Shown in pieces: positions 6,373 through 12,411 of a DNA stretch of 12,411 bases. This DNA comes from DATKKM01 sp035542855 (GTDB taxonomy: Bacteria > Chloroflexota > Dehalococcoidia > SM23-28-2 > RBG-16-64-32). The stretch lies in NCBI GenBank assembly GCA_035542855.1, contig DATKKM010000145.1, positions 1-12,411 on the forward strand, in the 5' to 3' direction. How positions within the stretch are numbered: position 1 is the first letter of the stretch; each line of letters begins with the position of its first letter. The position numbers were made by a program, and so were the translations under genes. The notes beneath the pieces were generated by a model. The model worked only from the letters and a program-made list of their open reading frames with translations. It was not told the DNA's origin and did no database searches.

Positions 6373-7354
6373 GGCGCCCGCTGCGGGGCAAGGGCCGCTG
6401 GCGACGGCTCTCCAGCGTGGGGTGCGAGATCACTCAAGAGGTGCGCCCGTGGCGGTTGGCCTGGCCCTGGCGCTGATGACCGCGACGATCAGCGGCTTTT
6501 CGATCTTCCTGAACTCCTACGCTACGAAGGAGTTCGCAAGCCCGACGCTGTTCACGACTCTGAAGAACTGCGTCGTCGGCCTGGCCCTGCTTGCCGTCGT
6601 GTCGCGGCCGCGCTCCATCGCCGAGATCAGGCGGTTGTCGCCGGGGCAGGCGGTGGGGCTGGCGCTGCTCGGCGTCATCGGTGGCAGCGTACCCTTCATC
6701 CTCTTCTTCGAAGGACTGAGCCGGGTGGATGCGGGCAACGCCGCGTTTCTGCAGAAGACGCTGTTCCTGTGGGTCGCCCCGCTCGCCTTCGTTACGCTTC
6801 GCGAGCGCATTGGCCTGGCGCAAGCCGGGGCGCTGGCCGCGCTTCTCTTAGCGCAGCTGATACTCGGCGGCCCGGGCGGGCTACGGGGCGAAGGCGTTTT
6901 GATGGTGCTGGCCGCCACCATCCTGTGGGCCTTCGAAGTCGTCCTTGCGAAGCGGCTTCTGTCCGGCGTGAGCGCCGGGGTTGCTGCTTCGGCGCGGATG
7001 ACGCTGGGCGCGGTTCTGCTCGTCGCCTACCTGGCGATGACGGGCGGGACCGGCGCCGTATGGCACCTCTCCAGCGATCAGATATTGTGGTTCGTGGGAA
7101 CCGGCCTCGTGCTGCTCGCGTATGTCGCCACGTGGTACAACGCCCTGCGGCTGGCCCCGGCTACCGCGGTGACCTGCGTGCTGACGGTGGGGGCGCCGAT
7201 CACAGCTGCGCTCAACGCCATTGCCGGCAAGGGCGCACCGGACTCCGGCGATATGGTCGCCTACGGCCTTGTGGTCATCGCCACGGCAGTCATCGTGGCT
7301 GTCTCCTTCGGGATGAGACCGGCAAGCGCGCCGAAAGCGACTGTCGCCGCGTGA
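6359..7354 (+). CDS. EamA/DMT-family transporter, co-transcribed with the hydrogenase genes
   Basis: This 331-residue membrane protein has about ten hydrophobic helices in two similar halves, beginning near residues 31-53 and 178-200, as in the EamA drug/metabolite transporter superfamily. The first half contains ATISGFSIFLNSYATKEF and the second AATILWAFEVVLAKRL, the usual paired opening helices of each EamA repeat. I chose the ATG at 6359, which overlaps the end of hypC by 14 bases and has GGAGG at 6348-6352. This gives a basic, soluble 30-residue N-terminus. A GTG at 6449 with AAGAGG at 6435-6440 would start directly at the first helix and is a fair alternative. The gene ends with a GTGA overlap with the next. 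The substrate is unknown. The position between maturation genes is compatible with a role in supply or tolerance of a hydrogenase-related solute, but this is inference. Confidence 0.85.
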   Translation: MRLRKAPAAGQGPLATALQRGVRDHSRGAPVAVGLALALMTATISGFSIFLNSYATKEFASPTLFTTLKNCVVGLALLAVVSRPRSIAEIRRLSPGQAVGLALLGVIGGSVPFILFFEGLSRVDAGNAAFLQKTLFLWVAPLAFVTLRERIGLAQAGALAALLLAQLILGGPGGLRGEGVLMVLAATILWAFEVVLAKRLLSGVSAGVAASARMTLGAVLLVAYLAMTGGTGAVWHLSSDQILWFVGTGLVLLAYVATWYNALRLAPATAVTCVLTVGAPITAALNAIAGKGAPDSGDMVAYGLVVIATAVIVAVSFGMRPASAPKATVAA

Positions 7355-8100
7355 AGACTCAGACGTTGGACGGGCCGCAGATGTTTCTGCGCTACGCGTT
7401 CCGGCCGAACCTGCTCGGCTATTGCGGCGGCGAGGATAGCCAGGCGCTCTTCCAGTACGGAATCGAGGGCCGCGTCGACCGCGGCCTCATCGAGCTGGAG
7501 AGCCAGTTCGAGGGCGCCTATCCGTACCTGCAGCTGATCGCCCGGGCGAACCGCATCGACGACCCGTTCGACCTCCGCGTCGTCGAAGCGTACTGGATCG
7601 GCAACCCGCTGCTCGAGCGCGTCGACCTCGGCGCGTTATACCGGTCGGTCGAGGAGAGGTTCAAGGGCCGCGTGAGGCCCGCGGACTGGCGCTGGCTCTC
7701 CGGCAAGCCGCCGGCCGGGGCGCGTCCGCATCACAGCTTCCACGTGTTCGATGTCTATCCGCGCGCAGGTCTCATGCGCTCCGGCTCCACCGACCATCTG
7801 CTGGAGACGATGGAGCAGTGCCGTATCCGCTGGGCGCGAGTCGCCTCGGTTGACGGCGCCGGCCTCATTGTGGAAACGCAGCCGCTGATGCTGGAGGGAG
7901 GCAAGCTCCGACTCGGCCCGGCACAGACGGAGCGCGTCGTGCGTCTGATCGACGGGCGCGGGTTTGTCGATGCCGTGGCGCCCGGTGACTGGGTATCGGT
8001 GCACTGGGGCTGGGTGTGCGATGTGGTGAGTGACGAGCAGCGCGCGCAGCTCGAACGCTATACCCGCCATCACCTCCGCCTCTGTAACGAAACACTGTAG
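7351..8100 (+). CDS. DUF6390-like protein with a HypC-like C-terminal domain
   Basis: The product has 249 residues and no signal peptide or membrane helix. I recognise it as DUF6390-like from memory (MFLRYAFRPNLLGYCGGED near the start, HHSFHVFDVYP at 127-137). The C-terminal part, about 155-241, reads like a HypC fold. Cys157 (EQCRIRWARVASVDG) stands where HypC has Cys2. Then comes a variable strand region, GDWVSVHWGWVCDVVSDEQR (212-231) parallels HypC GQWVLVHVGFAMSVINEAEA, and a closing helix follows. His218 falls on the iron-binding His that the standalone HypC (6142-6372) lacks. The N-terminal 150 residues have no function I can name; HHSFH could bind metal. The GTG start at 7351 overlaps the EamA stop as GTGA, so it is the last gene of the operon. 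I infer a dedicated maturation factor; the domain match is by eye. Confidence 0.75.
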   Translation: MKTQTLDGPQMFLRYAFRPNLLGYCGGEDSQALFQYGIEGRVDRGLIELESQFEGAYPYLQLIARANRIDDPFDLRVVEAYWIGNPLLERVDLGALYRSVEERFKGRVRPADWRWLSGKPPAGARPHHSFHVFDVYPRAGLMRSGSTDHLLETMEQCRIRWARVASVDGAGLIVETQPLMLEGGKLRLGPAQTERVVRLIDGRGFVDAVAPGDWVSVHWGWVCDVVSDEQRAQLERYTRHHLRLCNETL

Positions 8101-8146
8101 CCGGACCATGGCAAGTATGTAGTCTGCGGCGTTCTGCACCCATCGC

Positions 8147-8174
8147 TTGATATACCCCCCGGGGGTATGATAAC
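8147..8174 (+). promoter_or_regulatory. Promoter of the MMPL-DUF2892 unit
   Basis: TTGATA (8147-8152, 5/6 match to -35) and GATAAC (8169-8174, 4/6 match to -10) are 16 bases apart, placing the start of transcription near 8181. The spacer is filled almost exactly by a GC-rich palindrome (8152-8168). A repressor bound there would block RNA polymerase. This separates the transporter unit from the hydrogenase operon that ends at 8100. Confidence 0.55.
8152..8168. promoter_or_regulatory. CsoR/CstR-family-like operator palindrome
   Basis: The arms ATACCCCC (8152-8159) and GGGGGTAT (8161-8168) form a perfect 8-base inverted repeat around one base. Operators of the form ATACCCC-GGGGTAT are characteristic of the CsoR family of repressors, whose members sense Cu(I) (CsoR) or persulfide (CstR). 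The position inside the promoter spacer supports an operator role. No CsoR-family gene is in the window, so the regulator would act from elsewhere in the genome. Confidence 0.6.
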
Positions 8175-8197
8175 CTGCATGCCACGGGGAGGTTGAT

Positions 8198-10285
8198 ATG
8201 AATCAAGGCATACTCGCTGTAACCGGTCAATGGGCGCATTCGCATCGCCGGGTGGTGTTTGCTGTGTGGGCGGTGTTGGCGCTGGCGCTGGCCGTCTTCG
8301 CGCCGCGGCTGGAAGGCGCGCTCTCGGGCGCAATGTGGGAGGTGCGCGGGAGCGAATCGCTGCAGGTGCGTGAGCTGATCGACAAGGAGTTCGGCGGGCT
8401 GTCTTCGCAGTCGGCCGTGGTGGTGCTGCACAGCGATACGTTGACCGCGCACGACTCGACGTTCGCCGCCCGGATCGAGGCGGTCAACGCGGTGCTGGCC
8501 GGGGAGGCGGCGTTCGGGCCGGCGCTCCCGCCGCAACCTTCAGCCGATGGGCATACAGTGATGATCCAGGCAGGGGCGCTGGTTAACCCCACAGAGGCTG
8601 TGCGCGCTGCCGAACGCCTGCACGACGGGCTCGACGGGCTGGGCGATAACACGGTGGGTGTGGCGCTCACGGGATCGCCCGCGTTCTGGGCAGACTTCAA
8701 CGATATGAACAGCCAGGGAATGAGGCAGGCGGAGGTCATCACCTGGCCGGTAACGGCTGTGATCCTGGTGCTGGCGTTCGGGACGCTGGCGGCGGCGGGA
8801 CTGCCGCTGGTGCTGACCGCGGCCGGGCTGATGTCCGCGATGGGCGTCCTCTACGGGGTCACACGGTTCACCGACCTTTCGATATGGACGCTGAACTTCG
8901 CGATGATGTTCGCGCTGGCACTGGGTATCGATTACTCGCTGTTTATCGTCACCCGCTTTCGCAACGCTCTCCACCACGACAAGGATGTGGCGATTTCCGT
9001 GGGGGAGACGATGGGCAGCGCAGGCAAGGCGATCCTGTTCAGCGGCGTGACGGTGATCATCAGCCTTTCGGCCGTGCTGCTGGTGCCGGTGCCGGCGTTC
9101 CAGTCCATGGCGGCGGGGATGATGCTCTCGGTGGGTTTCGTGCTGCTGGCGGCGCTGACGTTGTTGCCGGCCTTGCTGGGCCGCTGGGTCAACCGGCTCC
9201 CGCTGCCCTGGTACGCAGTGGACAACCACCGCAGCGAACGGTGGGGGCGGTTCGCGGCGGCGGTGCAGAAGCGCGCGCCCCTGGCGGCGGCCGCTGTTGT
9301 CGTGGTGCTGGTTGCCCTGGCGCTGCCCTTGCTGAGCCTGAAGACGGGGATGCCGGGGATATCGGTGCTGTCCGAAGGACGGTCGGCGCGCGTGGGTTAC
9401 CAGGAGATCGCCGCGGCATACGGGCCGGGGGCGCCGGGGCCTATCCAGGTGATCGTCAGGCAAGGTCAGGACGCCAACGCGGTCGCCGCGACGATTGGCC
9501 AGGTGCCGGGGATCGTTGCGGTCTATCCCCCGCAGACGGCGCAGTCCGGCGATGGGACGACCCTCTTGACCGCCATTTCCAACGTGGACCCGTCCAAGCC
9601 TGAGGCCGGCGGCGTCATCGCCGCAGTGCGCGAGGCCGTGCCGGCGGGCGTCCTGGTGGGCGGCCCGGTGGCGGAGAACCACGACCTGGACCAGACGCTG
9701 CGCGGCCGCGCGCCGCTGGTGATCGGCGTGGTGCTGGTGCTGGGATTCCTGCTGCTGCTGTTCGCGCTGCAGGCGCTGTTCATGGCCGCGATTGGCGTGG
9801 CGCTGAACCTGCTCTCGGTGGGCGCGGCGTTCGGCGCGGGCTCACTCCTGTTCCAGCACGGCATCGGTTCGAGCGTCCTGGGCTTCGAGAGCCAGGGTTA
9901 CCTCACGTCATGGGCGCCGCTCTTCTTCTTCGCGCTGATCTTCGCCATCTCGATGGACTACACAGTCTTCCTGCTGGCTTCGACCCGTGAGCACTACGAG
10001 CGCTCCGGTGATCCGGCGGAAGCGGTGCAATCGTCAATCGCGCACACCGCGCGGCCGATTATCGCGGCGGCCGGCGTGATGGTGGCGGTGTTCCTGACGT
10101 TCGGGCTGGCGGGCACGCTGCCGATGAAGGAGATGGGCCTGATCCTGGCGGTGGCGGTGCTGGCCGATGCCGTCCTGGTCCGCCTGGTGCTGGTGCCGGC
10201 GGTCCTGCAGATGGCGGGCAAGGCGGCCTGGTGGCTGCCCGGCTGGATCGACAGGCTATTGCCGGATGTCCGCTATGCCCACTAG
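8198..10285 (+). CDS. MMPL family (RND superfamily) transporter
   Basis: This 695-residue inner-membrane protein has the two-fold RND/MMPL plan. Helix 1 (about 18-37) is followed by an external loop domain (about 38-178), a helix bundle (about 180-328), a second single helix (about 360-380), a second loop domain, and a second bundle (about 506-672). Each bundle carries the Asp-Tyr pair of MmpL-type proton relays: D245-Y246 (GIDYSLFIVTRFRN) and D587-Y588 (AISMDYTVFLL). Such proteins use the proton gradient to export lipids, siderophores or other hydrophobic compounds; the substrate here is unknown. The length is short compared with mycobacterial MmpL3 (over 900 residues). The ATG at 8198 has GGGGAGG at 8186-8192. 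The gene follows a CsoR-like operator and precedes a DUF2892 gene by 22 bases, which hints at a metal or sulfur stress response. Confidence 0.9.
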   Translation: MNQGILAVTGQWAHSHRRVVFAVWAVLALALAVFAPRLEGALSGAMWEVRGSESLQVRELIDKEFGGLSSQSAVVVLHSDTLTAHDSTFAARIEAVNAVLAGEAAFGPALPPQPSADGHTVMIQAGALVNPTEAVRAAERLHDGLDGLGDNTVGVALTGSPAFWADFNDMNSQGMRQAEVITWPVTAVILVLAFGTLAAAGLPLVLTAAGLMSAMGVLYGVTRFTDLSIWTLNFAMMFALALGIDYSLFIVTRFRNALHHDKDVAISVGETMGSAGKAILFSGVTVIISLSAVLLVPVPAFQSMAAGMMLSVGFVLLAALTLLPALLGRWVNRLPLPWYAVDNHRSERWGRFAAAVQKRAPLAAAAVVVVLVALALPLLSLKTGMPGISVLSEGRSARVGYQEIAAAYGPGAPGPIQVIVRQGQDANAVAATIGQVPGIVAVYPPQTAQSGDGTTLLTAISNVDPSKPEAGGVIAAVREAVPAGVLVGGPVAENHDLDQTLRGRAPLVIGVVLVLGFLLLLFALQALFMAAIGVALNLLSVGAAFGAGSLLFQHGIGSSVLGFESQGYLTSWAPLFFFALIFAISMDYTVFLLASTREHYERSGDPAEAVQSSIAHTARPIIAAAGVMVAVFLTFGLAGTLPMKEMGLILAVAVLADAVLVRLVLVPAVLQMAGKAAWWLPGWIDRLLPDVRYAH

Positions 10286-10307
10286 GGATTCAGATAGGAG
10301 ATACGAG

Positions 10308-10562
10308 GTGTCTGTTCAACGAGAATCGTCATGGTTTGAGAGCTTCATGGCTTCGAACTACGGGAGGCTTGCGCGGGTTGCCCTTGGGGGCACGCTGATC
10401 GCCGTTGGCGTCGGCCTGGTCGGCGGGACGGCCGGCTGGATCGTGGCGGTGTTCGGCCTGGTGCCGGTGGCGGCGGGGGTCTTGAACCTCTGTCCGATCG
10501 CCCCGCTGTGGGGCGGGCACTTCCTGGGATCGAAGTACTGCAAGCAACGGCCGCAGCGCTAG
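10308..10562 (+). CDS. DUF2892 (YgaP-like) small membrane protein
   Basis: This 84-residue protein has two predicted helices (about 22-40 and 43-60) followed by NLCPIAPLWGG (60-70). This matches the DUF2892 family, found alone or fused to rhodanese in YgaP. Cys62 lies in the conserved motif and a second Cys78 is near the end. The GTG at 10308 has AGGAG at 10296-10300, and the gene lies 22 bases after the MMPL stop in the same orientation, so the two are probably co-transcribed. DUF2892 proteins often occur with sulfurtransferases and CstR-type control. A role in persulfide or thiol homeostasis is therefore possible but unproven. No biochemical function is established for the stand-alone form as far as I know. 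Confidence 0.8.
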   Translation: MSVQRESSWFESFMASNYGRLARVALGGTLIAVGVGLVGGTAGWIVAVFGLVPVAAGVLNLCPIAPLWGGHFLGSKYCKQRPQR

Positions 10563-10603
10563 TCGCTAGCGCGACCGGCTCACGTTCGGGGATGGGCCCG
10601 GCG

Positions 10604-11005
10604 CTACCTGACGACGCGCAGAGTGCCCACCATGCCGTAGGCCTCGTGGCCGGGGAGGTGGCAAATGTACTTGTACTCGCCCGGCGTATCGAATACCACT
10701 GTCGTCACGCGGGTGGAGAGCGCGGGAATCGACACCTCCGTCGGTAAGTCGTGGAAAGTGTCCGTCCCGGTGCGGTGCCGCTGGTGCACTTCCTCGGTGC
10801 CGACGATCCACTCGTGCGCGATCGGGTCATCGTTCTGCAGGGTCAGCGTCAGCGGCTCGCCGGCGTGCACCGTGAGGACGTCCGGTTCGTAGTGGGTGTA
10901 GTGGATGCGCACCGTCGCGTGGCTGGCCAGCGCCGAGCTGCTGCAGGCGCTGACCAGCAAGACGAGTGCCAGGCACGGCACGATGGCGCGGAGCGCGCGT
11001 CTCAC
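10604..11005 (-). CDS. Lipoprotein cupredoxin (plastocyanin-like type 1 copper protein)
   Basis: The product has 133 residues. An N-terminal hydrophobic stretch ends in a lipobox (LLVSAC, Cys21), so the mature protein should be lipid-anchored on the outer face of the membrane. The rest is a cupredoxin beta-barrel with the type 1 copper ligands His64 (PIAHEW), Cys115, His120 and Met125 (YICHLPGHEAYGM). This is the arrangement seen in plastocyanin-like electron carriers. Extra histidines lie in HQRHRTG (74-80). I chose the GTG at 11005, which overlaps the stop of the upstream DUF2330 gene as GTGA on the minus strand; starts further upstream would remove the signal sequence from the N-terminus. 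It converges on the DUF2892 gene with 41 bases between. The partner of the electron transfer, if any, is unknown. Confidence 0.88.
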   Translation of the reverse strand: MRRALRAIVPCLALVLLVSACSSSALASHATVRIHYTHYEPDVLTVHAGEPLTLTLQNDDPIAHEWIVGTEEVHQRHRTGTDTFHDLPTEVSIPALSTRVTTVVFDTPGEYKYICHLPGHEAYGMVGTLRVVR

Positions 11006-12060
11006 CGGCGCTGTTCTCCCGGGACGCCCCGGCCGGCCACGATCCCGGCAGCCAGCGCGGTGGCGGCTGCCAGCCAGAACCAGAGCGCCCAGTTGACGCC
11101 ACCGGACGCCGAGACCGGCACCTCGAAGCCGGGGAGCTGGAAGCCCGCATCGGCAAGCGAGGGGTTGTTCGCCCCGCTGGCGTCGATGGCGAGGTCGTAC
11201 TTGAGATCGGACGTTGCGGCGTCCACCTCGAGCTTGGTCAGCCAGGCCGATTGAGGAATCCACCCCATGCCGGCGTCGGCGCGGAGGTCGCTCAGCAGGA
11301 GGTCGGTGGCGGGGGAGTCGTGAGCGAGGGTGAGGCCGGCGCCGGATTGGGGCAGGAGGGCCGGCTTCTTGTCCGTGAGCAGGAAGACGTCCGCGCGCAC
11401 GGTGTCGGAGGGTTGCTTGCCGAGGCCGAGGATGCGCAGGGGCACCCAGGGGTTGTCGGTGGGAATAGTCAGGTGGACGGGCGTGCCGTCGCCGATCTGC
11501 TGGCCGCGCTGGGCGGCGGCGTTGCTGTCGAAGACGGCGGCGAGGAAGACCGGGCTGCGCTGGGCGTAGAAGTCCAGCACCTCGGGCGCGTCCGGGGAGA
11601 GGCTGAAGCCGTGGTCCTGTGCCCAGACCGCGACGTCCGCGCCGCCGCCCTTGAGCACCGTGAGGTCGAGCGCGTCGATGCGGGTTGTGGAGATGACCTC
11701 GACGCCCTTGAGGGCTGCGGCAGGCACATCGGCGAATTCGTCGCTAGCGAACTGCGGCTGAGGTGTCGTCTCGCGCTCCAGGCGCTGGAGCGTCCAGTCG
11801 CCGCCGCGCTCGACGTTGGTGGGGATGTCTGGCAGCGGGATGAGGGTCCCGAACTGGCCGCCGCCGCCCAGGAACTGGAACGCCGTGACGTAGTGCTCGA
11901 CGCCGTCGTGGTATGCGGCGAGGGTGGTGGTCTGGCCCAGGTTGACGGCGCCATTGGAGCCGATGAGGCCGGCGCAGGCGCTGGCGGAATGCGTGCCCTG
12001 GCTCAAGGGCACCGCGAGCGTGGCGGCGAGGATGACGATCGCTGCGATGACAGTTCGCAT
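11002..12060 (-). CDS. DUF2330 family exported protein with C-terminal membrane anchor
   Basis: The product has 352 residues. A signal peptide (about 1-28) ends at ASA before Cys29 (CAGLIG), the usual mature start of DUF2330 proteins. Next comes the family hallmark TTTLAAYHDGVEHYVTAFQF (44-63), then FGTLIPLPDIPTNVERGG (70-87). A C-terminal helix (about 323-342, WALWFWLAAATALAAGIVAG) followed by a basic tail (RGVPGEQRR) would hold it in the membrane with the large domain outside. The function of DUF2330 is not known. The ATG at 12060 has a full AAGGAGGT Shine-Dalgarno (12073-12066) at 5 bases spacing. It sits about 36 bases behind an ECF-type promoter. The gene is translationally coupled to the cupredoxin gene that follows, so the two may work together at the cell surface. 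Confidence 0.85.
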   Translation of the reverse strand: MRTVIAAIVILAATLAVPLSQGTHSASACAGLIGSNGAVNLGQTTTLAAYHDGVEHYVTAFQFLGGGGQFGTLIPLPDIPTNVERGGDWTLQRLERETTPQPQFASDEFADVPAAALKGVEVISTTRIDALDLTVLKGGGADVAVWAQDHGFSLSPDAPEVLDFYAQRSPVFLAAVFDSNAAAQRGQQIGDGTPVHLTIPTDNPWVPLRILGLGKQPSDTVRADVFLLTDKKPALLPQSGAGLTLAHDSPATDLLLSDLRADAGMGWIPQSAWLTKLEVDAATSDLKYDLAIDASGANNPSLADAGFQLPGFEVPVSASGGVNWALWFWLAAATALAAGIVAGRGVPGEQRR

Positions 12061-12096
12061 TGCGTACCTCCTTGGTTCGACTGGTGCTGTTCTCCA

Positions 12097-12123
12097 GACG
12101 GATGCGGCGGGGGATAAGTTCCC
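12097..12123 (-). promoter_or_regulatory. ECF sigma factor-type promoter of the DUF2330-cupredoxin operon
   Basis: On the minus strand GGGAAC (12123-12118) and CGTC (12100-12097) are separated by 17 bases. This is the classical GGAAC-N16/17-CGTC pattern of extracytoplasmic-function sigma factors. Transcription would start near 12090, giving a leader of about 30 bases with the strong Shine-Dalgarno before the ATG at 12060. The ECF sigma gene is not seen in the window, though the gene starting at 12408 could be anything. Spacing and motif are good; no experiment supports it. Confidence 0.6.
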
Positions 12124-12396
12124 GCGATGCAGACGAACCCTGAACGAAGGTGACCTGGGGCGCGCGCCGGGTTAATGACCGGCCGCGGCGCAACGGGGCC
12201 TTTCACCGTCTCTTTGCCCGGGGCGCAGAACGTTTGACGGTTCCTTTCTCTGAACGGCGGAGGCGTTGACGCGCCGGCGCCATCGGTTGACCAGAACGCA
12301 ACGAAGCGGACGTCCGAACAACTGAAGAGGCGAGAAAGCGGCGAGAGGCCGCTGCCAGACTCCGGGCGAAGGTCTTCCTGGCGAGCGCCCCTAGTT
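12124..12396. other. Divergent intergenic region without a recognisable gene
   Basis: I find no convincing coding region or RNA family here. A 6-base perfect hairpin (AGCGGC 12337-12342, loop of 5, GCCGCT 12348-12353) and smaller self-complementary stretches (GCCAG 12354-12358 with CTGGC 12378-12382; GGCGAGCGCC at 12380-12389) lie just before the next Shine-Dalgarno, so the leader of the rightward gene may be structured. TTGAC occurs twice (12266-12270, 12287-12291) without a fitting -10. The promoter of the rightward gene is not identified. Confidence 0.4.
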
Positions 12397-12404
12397 AAGG
12401 AGGT
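12397..12404 (+). promoter_or_regulatory. Shine-Dalgarno sequence of the gene at the right edge
   Basis: AAGGAGGT is a complete anti-16S match, 3 bases before the ATG at 12408. It is the same octamer as the one before the DUF2330 gene on the opposite strand. It decides that a plus-strand gene begins at the very end of the window. Confidence 0.55.
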
Positions 12405-12407
12405 CCC

Positions 12408-12411
12408 ATGC
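12408..12411 (+). CDS. Start of an unidentified gene, cut off by the window end
   Basis: Only the ATG and one more base are present. The call rests on the full Shine-Dalgarno at 12397-12404 and on the upstream region being free of other genes. The gene would be divergent from the DUF2330-cupredoxin operon. Product unknown. Confidence 0.45.

Noticed and set aside
8540..9682. 380-codon minus-strand open frame inside the MMPL gene
   Set aside because: Very rich in Arg, His and Gln with no hydrophobic core or motif; a shadow of the GC-rich MMPL codons.
10562..10575. Possible terminator hairpin (GTCGC-loop-GCGAC) after the DUF2892 gene
   Set aside because: Only a 5-base stem and no T-run on either strand; too weak to call, although some terminator is expected between the convergent units.
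10966..12117. 383-codon plus-strand open frame opposite the DUF2330 gene
   Set aside because: Rich in Gly, Ala, Glu and Val with no known motif. The opposite strand carries a signal peptide, DUF2330 motifs, an ideal Shine-Dalgarno and a promoter.
1..12411. CRISPR arrays, tRNA or rRNA genes, insertion sequences, attachment sites
   Set aside because: No regularly spaced repeats, no RNA gene signatures, no transposase or integrase and no terminal repeats were seen on either strand.

Overview
The window is GC-rich and densely coded, with many GTG starts and 4-14 base overlaps between genes. Its content fits an environmental bacterium with a group 3b-type [NiFe] hydrogenase. It holds a cytoplasmic NAD(P)-linked hydrogenase, a cyclic-nucleotide-domain protein inside the hydrogenase operon, a DUF2330 protein, a lipoprotein cupredoxin, and an ECF-type GGAAC/CGTC promoter. 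I would guess Chloroflexota (Dehalococcoidia-like) or a related high-GC lineage. No rRNA or other taxonomic marker is present, so this is only a guess.

Layout: (1) 1-725 is the 3' end of an FAD-linked oxidase of the berberine-bridge type. (2) 887-8100 looks like one ten-gene operon on the plus strand with almost no gaps. In order it encodes the iron-sulfur subunit (hydB), a cyclic-nucleotide-fold protein, the FAD/NAD(P)/[2Fe-2S] subunit (hydG), the hydrogenase small (hydD) and large (hydA) subunits, the maturation endopeptidase, a HypA homologue, a HypC homologue, a ten-helix EamA transporter and a DUF6390-like protein. (3) 8147-10562 is a separate unit with an MMPL/RND transporter and a small DUF2892 membrane protein, behind a promoter whose spacer is filled by a CsoR-family-like palindrome. 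(4) 10604-12060 on the minus strand is a two-gene operon of a DUF2330 exported protein and a lipoprotein cupredoxin, behind an ECF-type promoter. (5) 12061-12411 is a divergent intergenic region ending in a strong Shine-Dalgarno and ATG for a gene that runs off the window.

Electrons would pass from H2 at the NiFe site in HydA, through three iron-sulfur clusters in HydD and the clusters of HydB, to FAD and NAD(P) on HydG, or in reverse. The six genes after hydD assemble the active site or are co-transcribed with it.

The most unusual part is the maturation cassette. The HypA homologue lacks the whole zinc-finger insertion and has no cysteine. The HypC homologue keeps the N-terminal Cys but has Ser where the iron-binding His should be. 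The C-terminal third of the DUF6390-like protein appears to be a HypC-like domain that has both the Cys and the His. hypB, hypD, hypE and hypF are absent from the window. This suggests a dedicated, re-partitioned maturation set for the hydrogenase.
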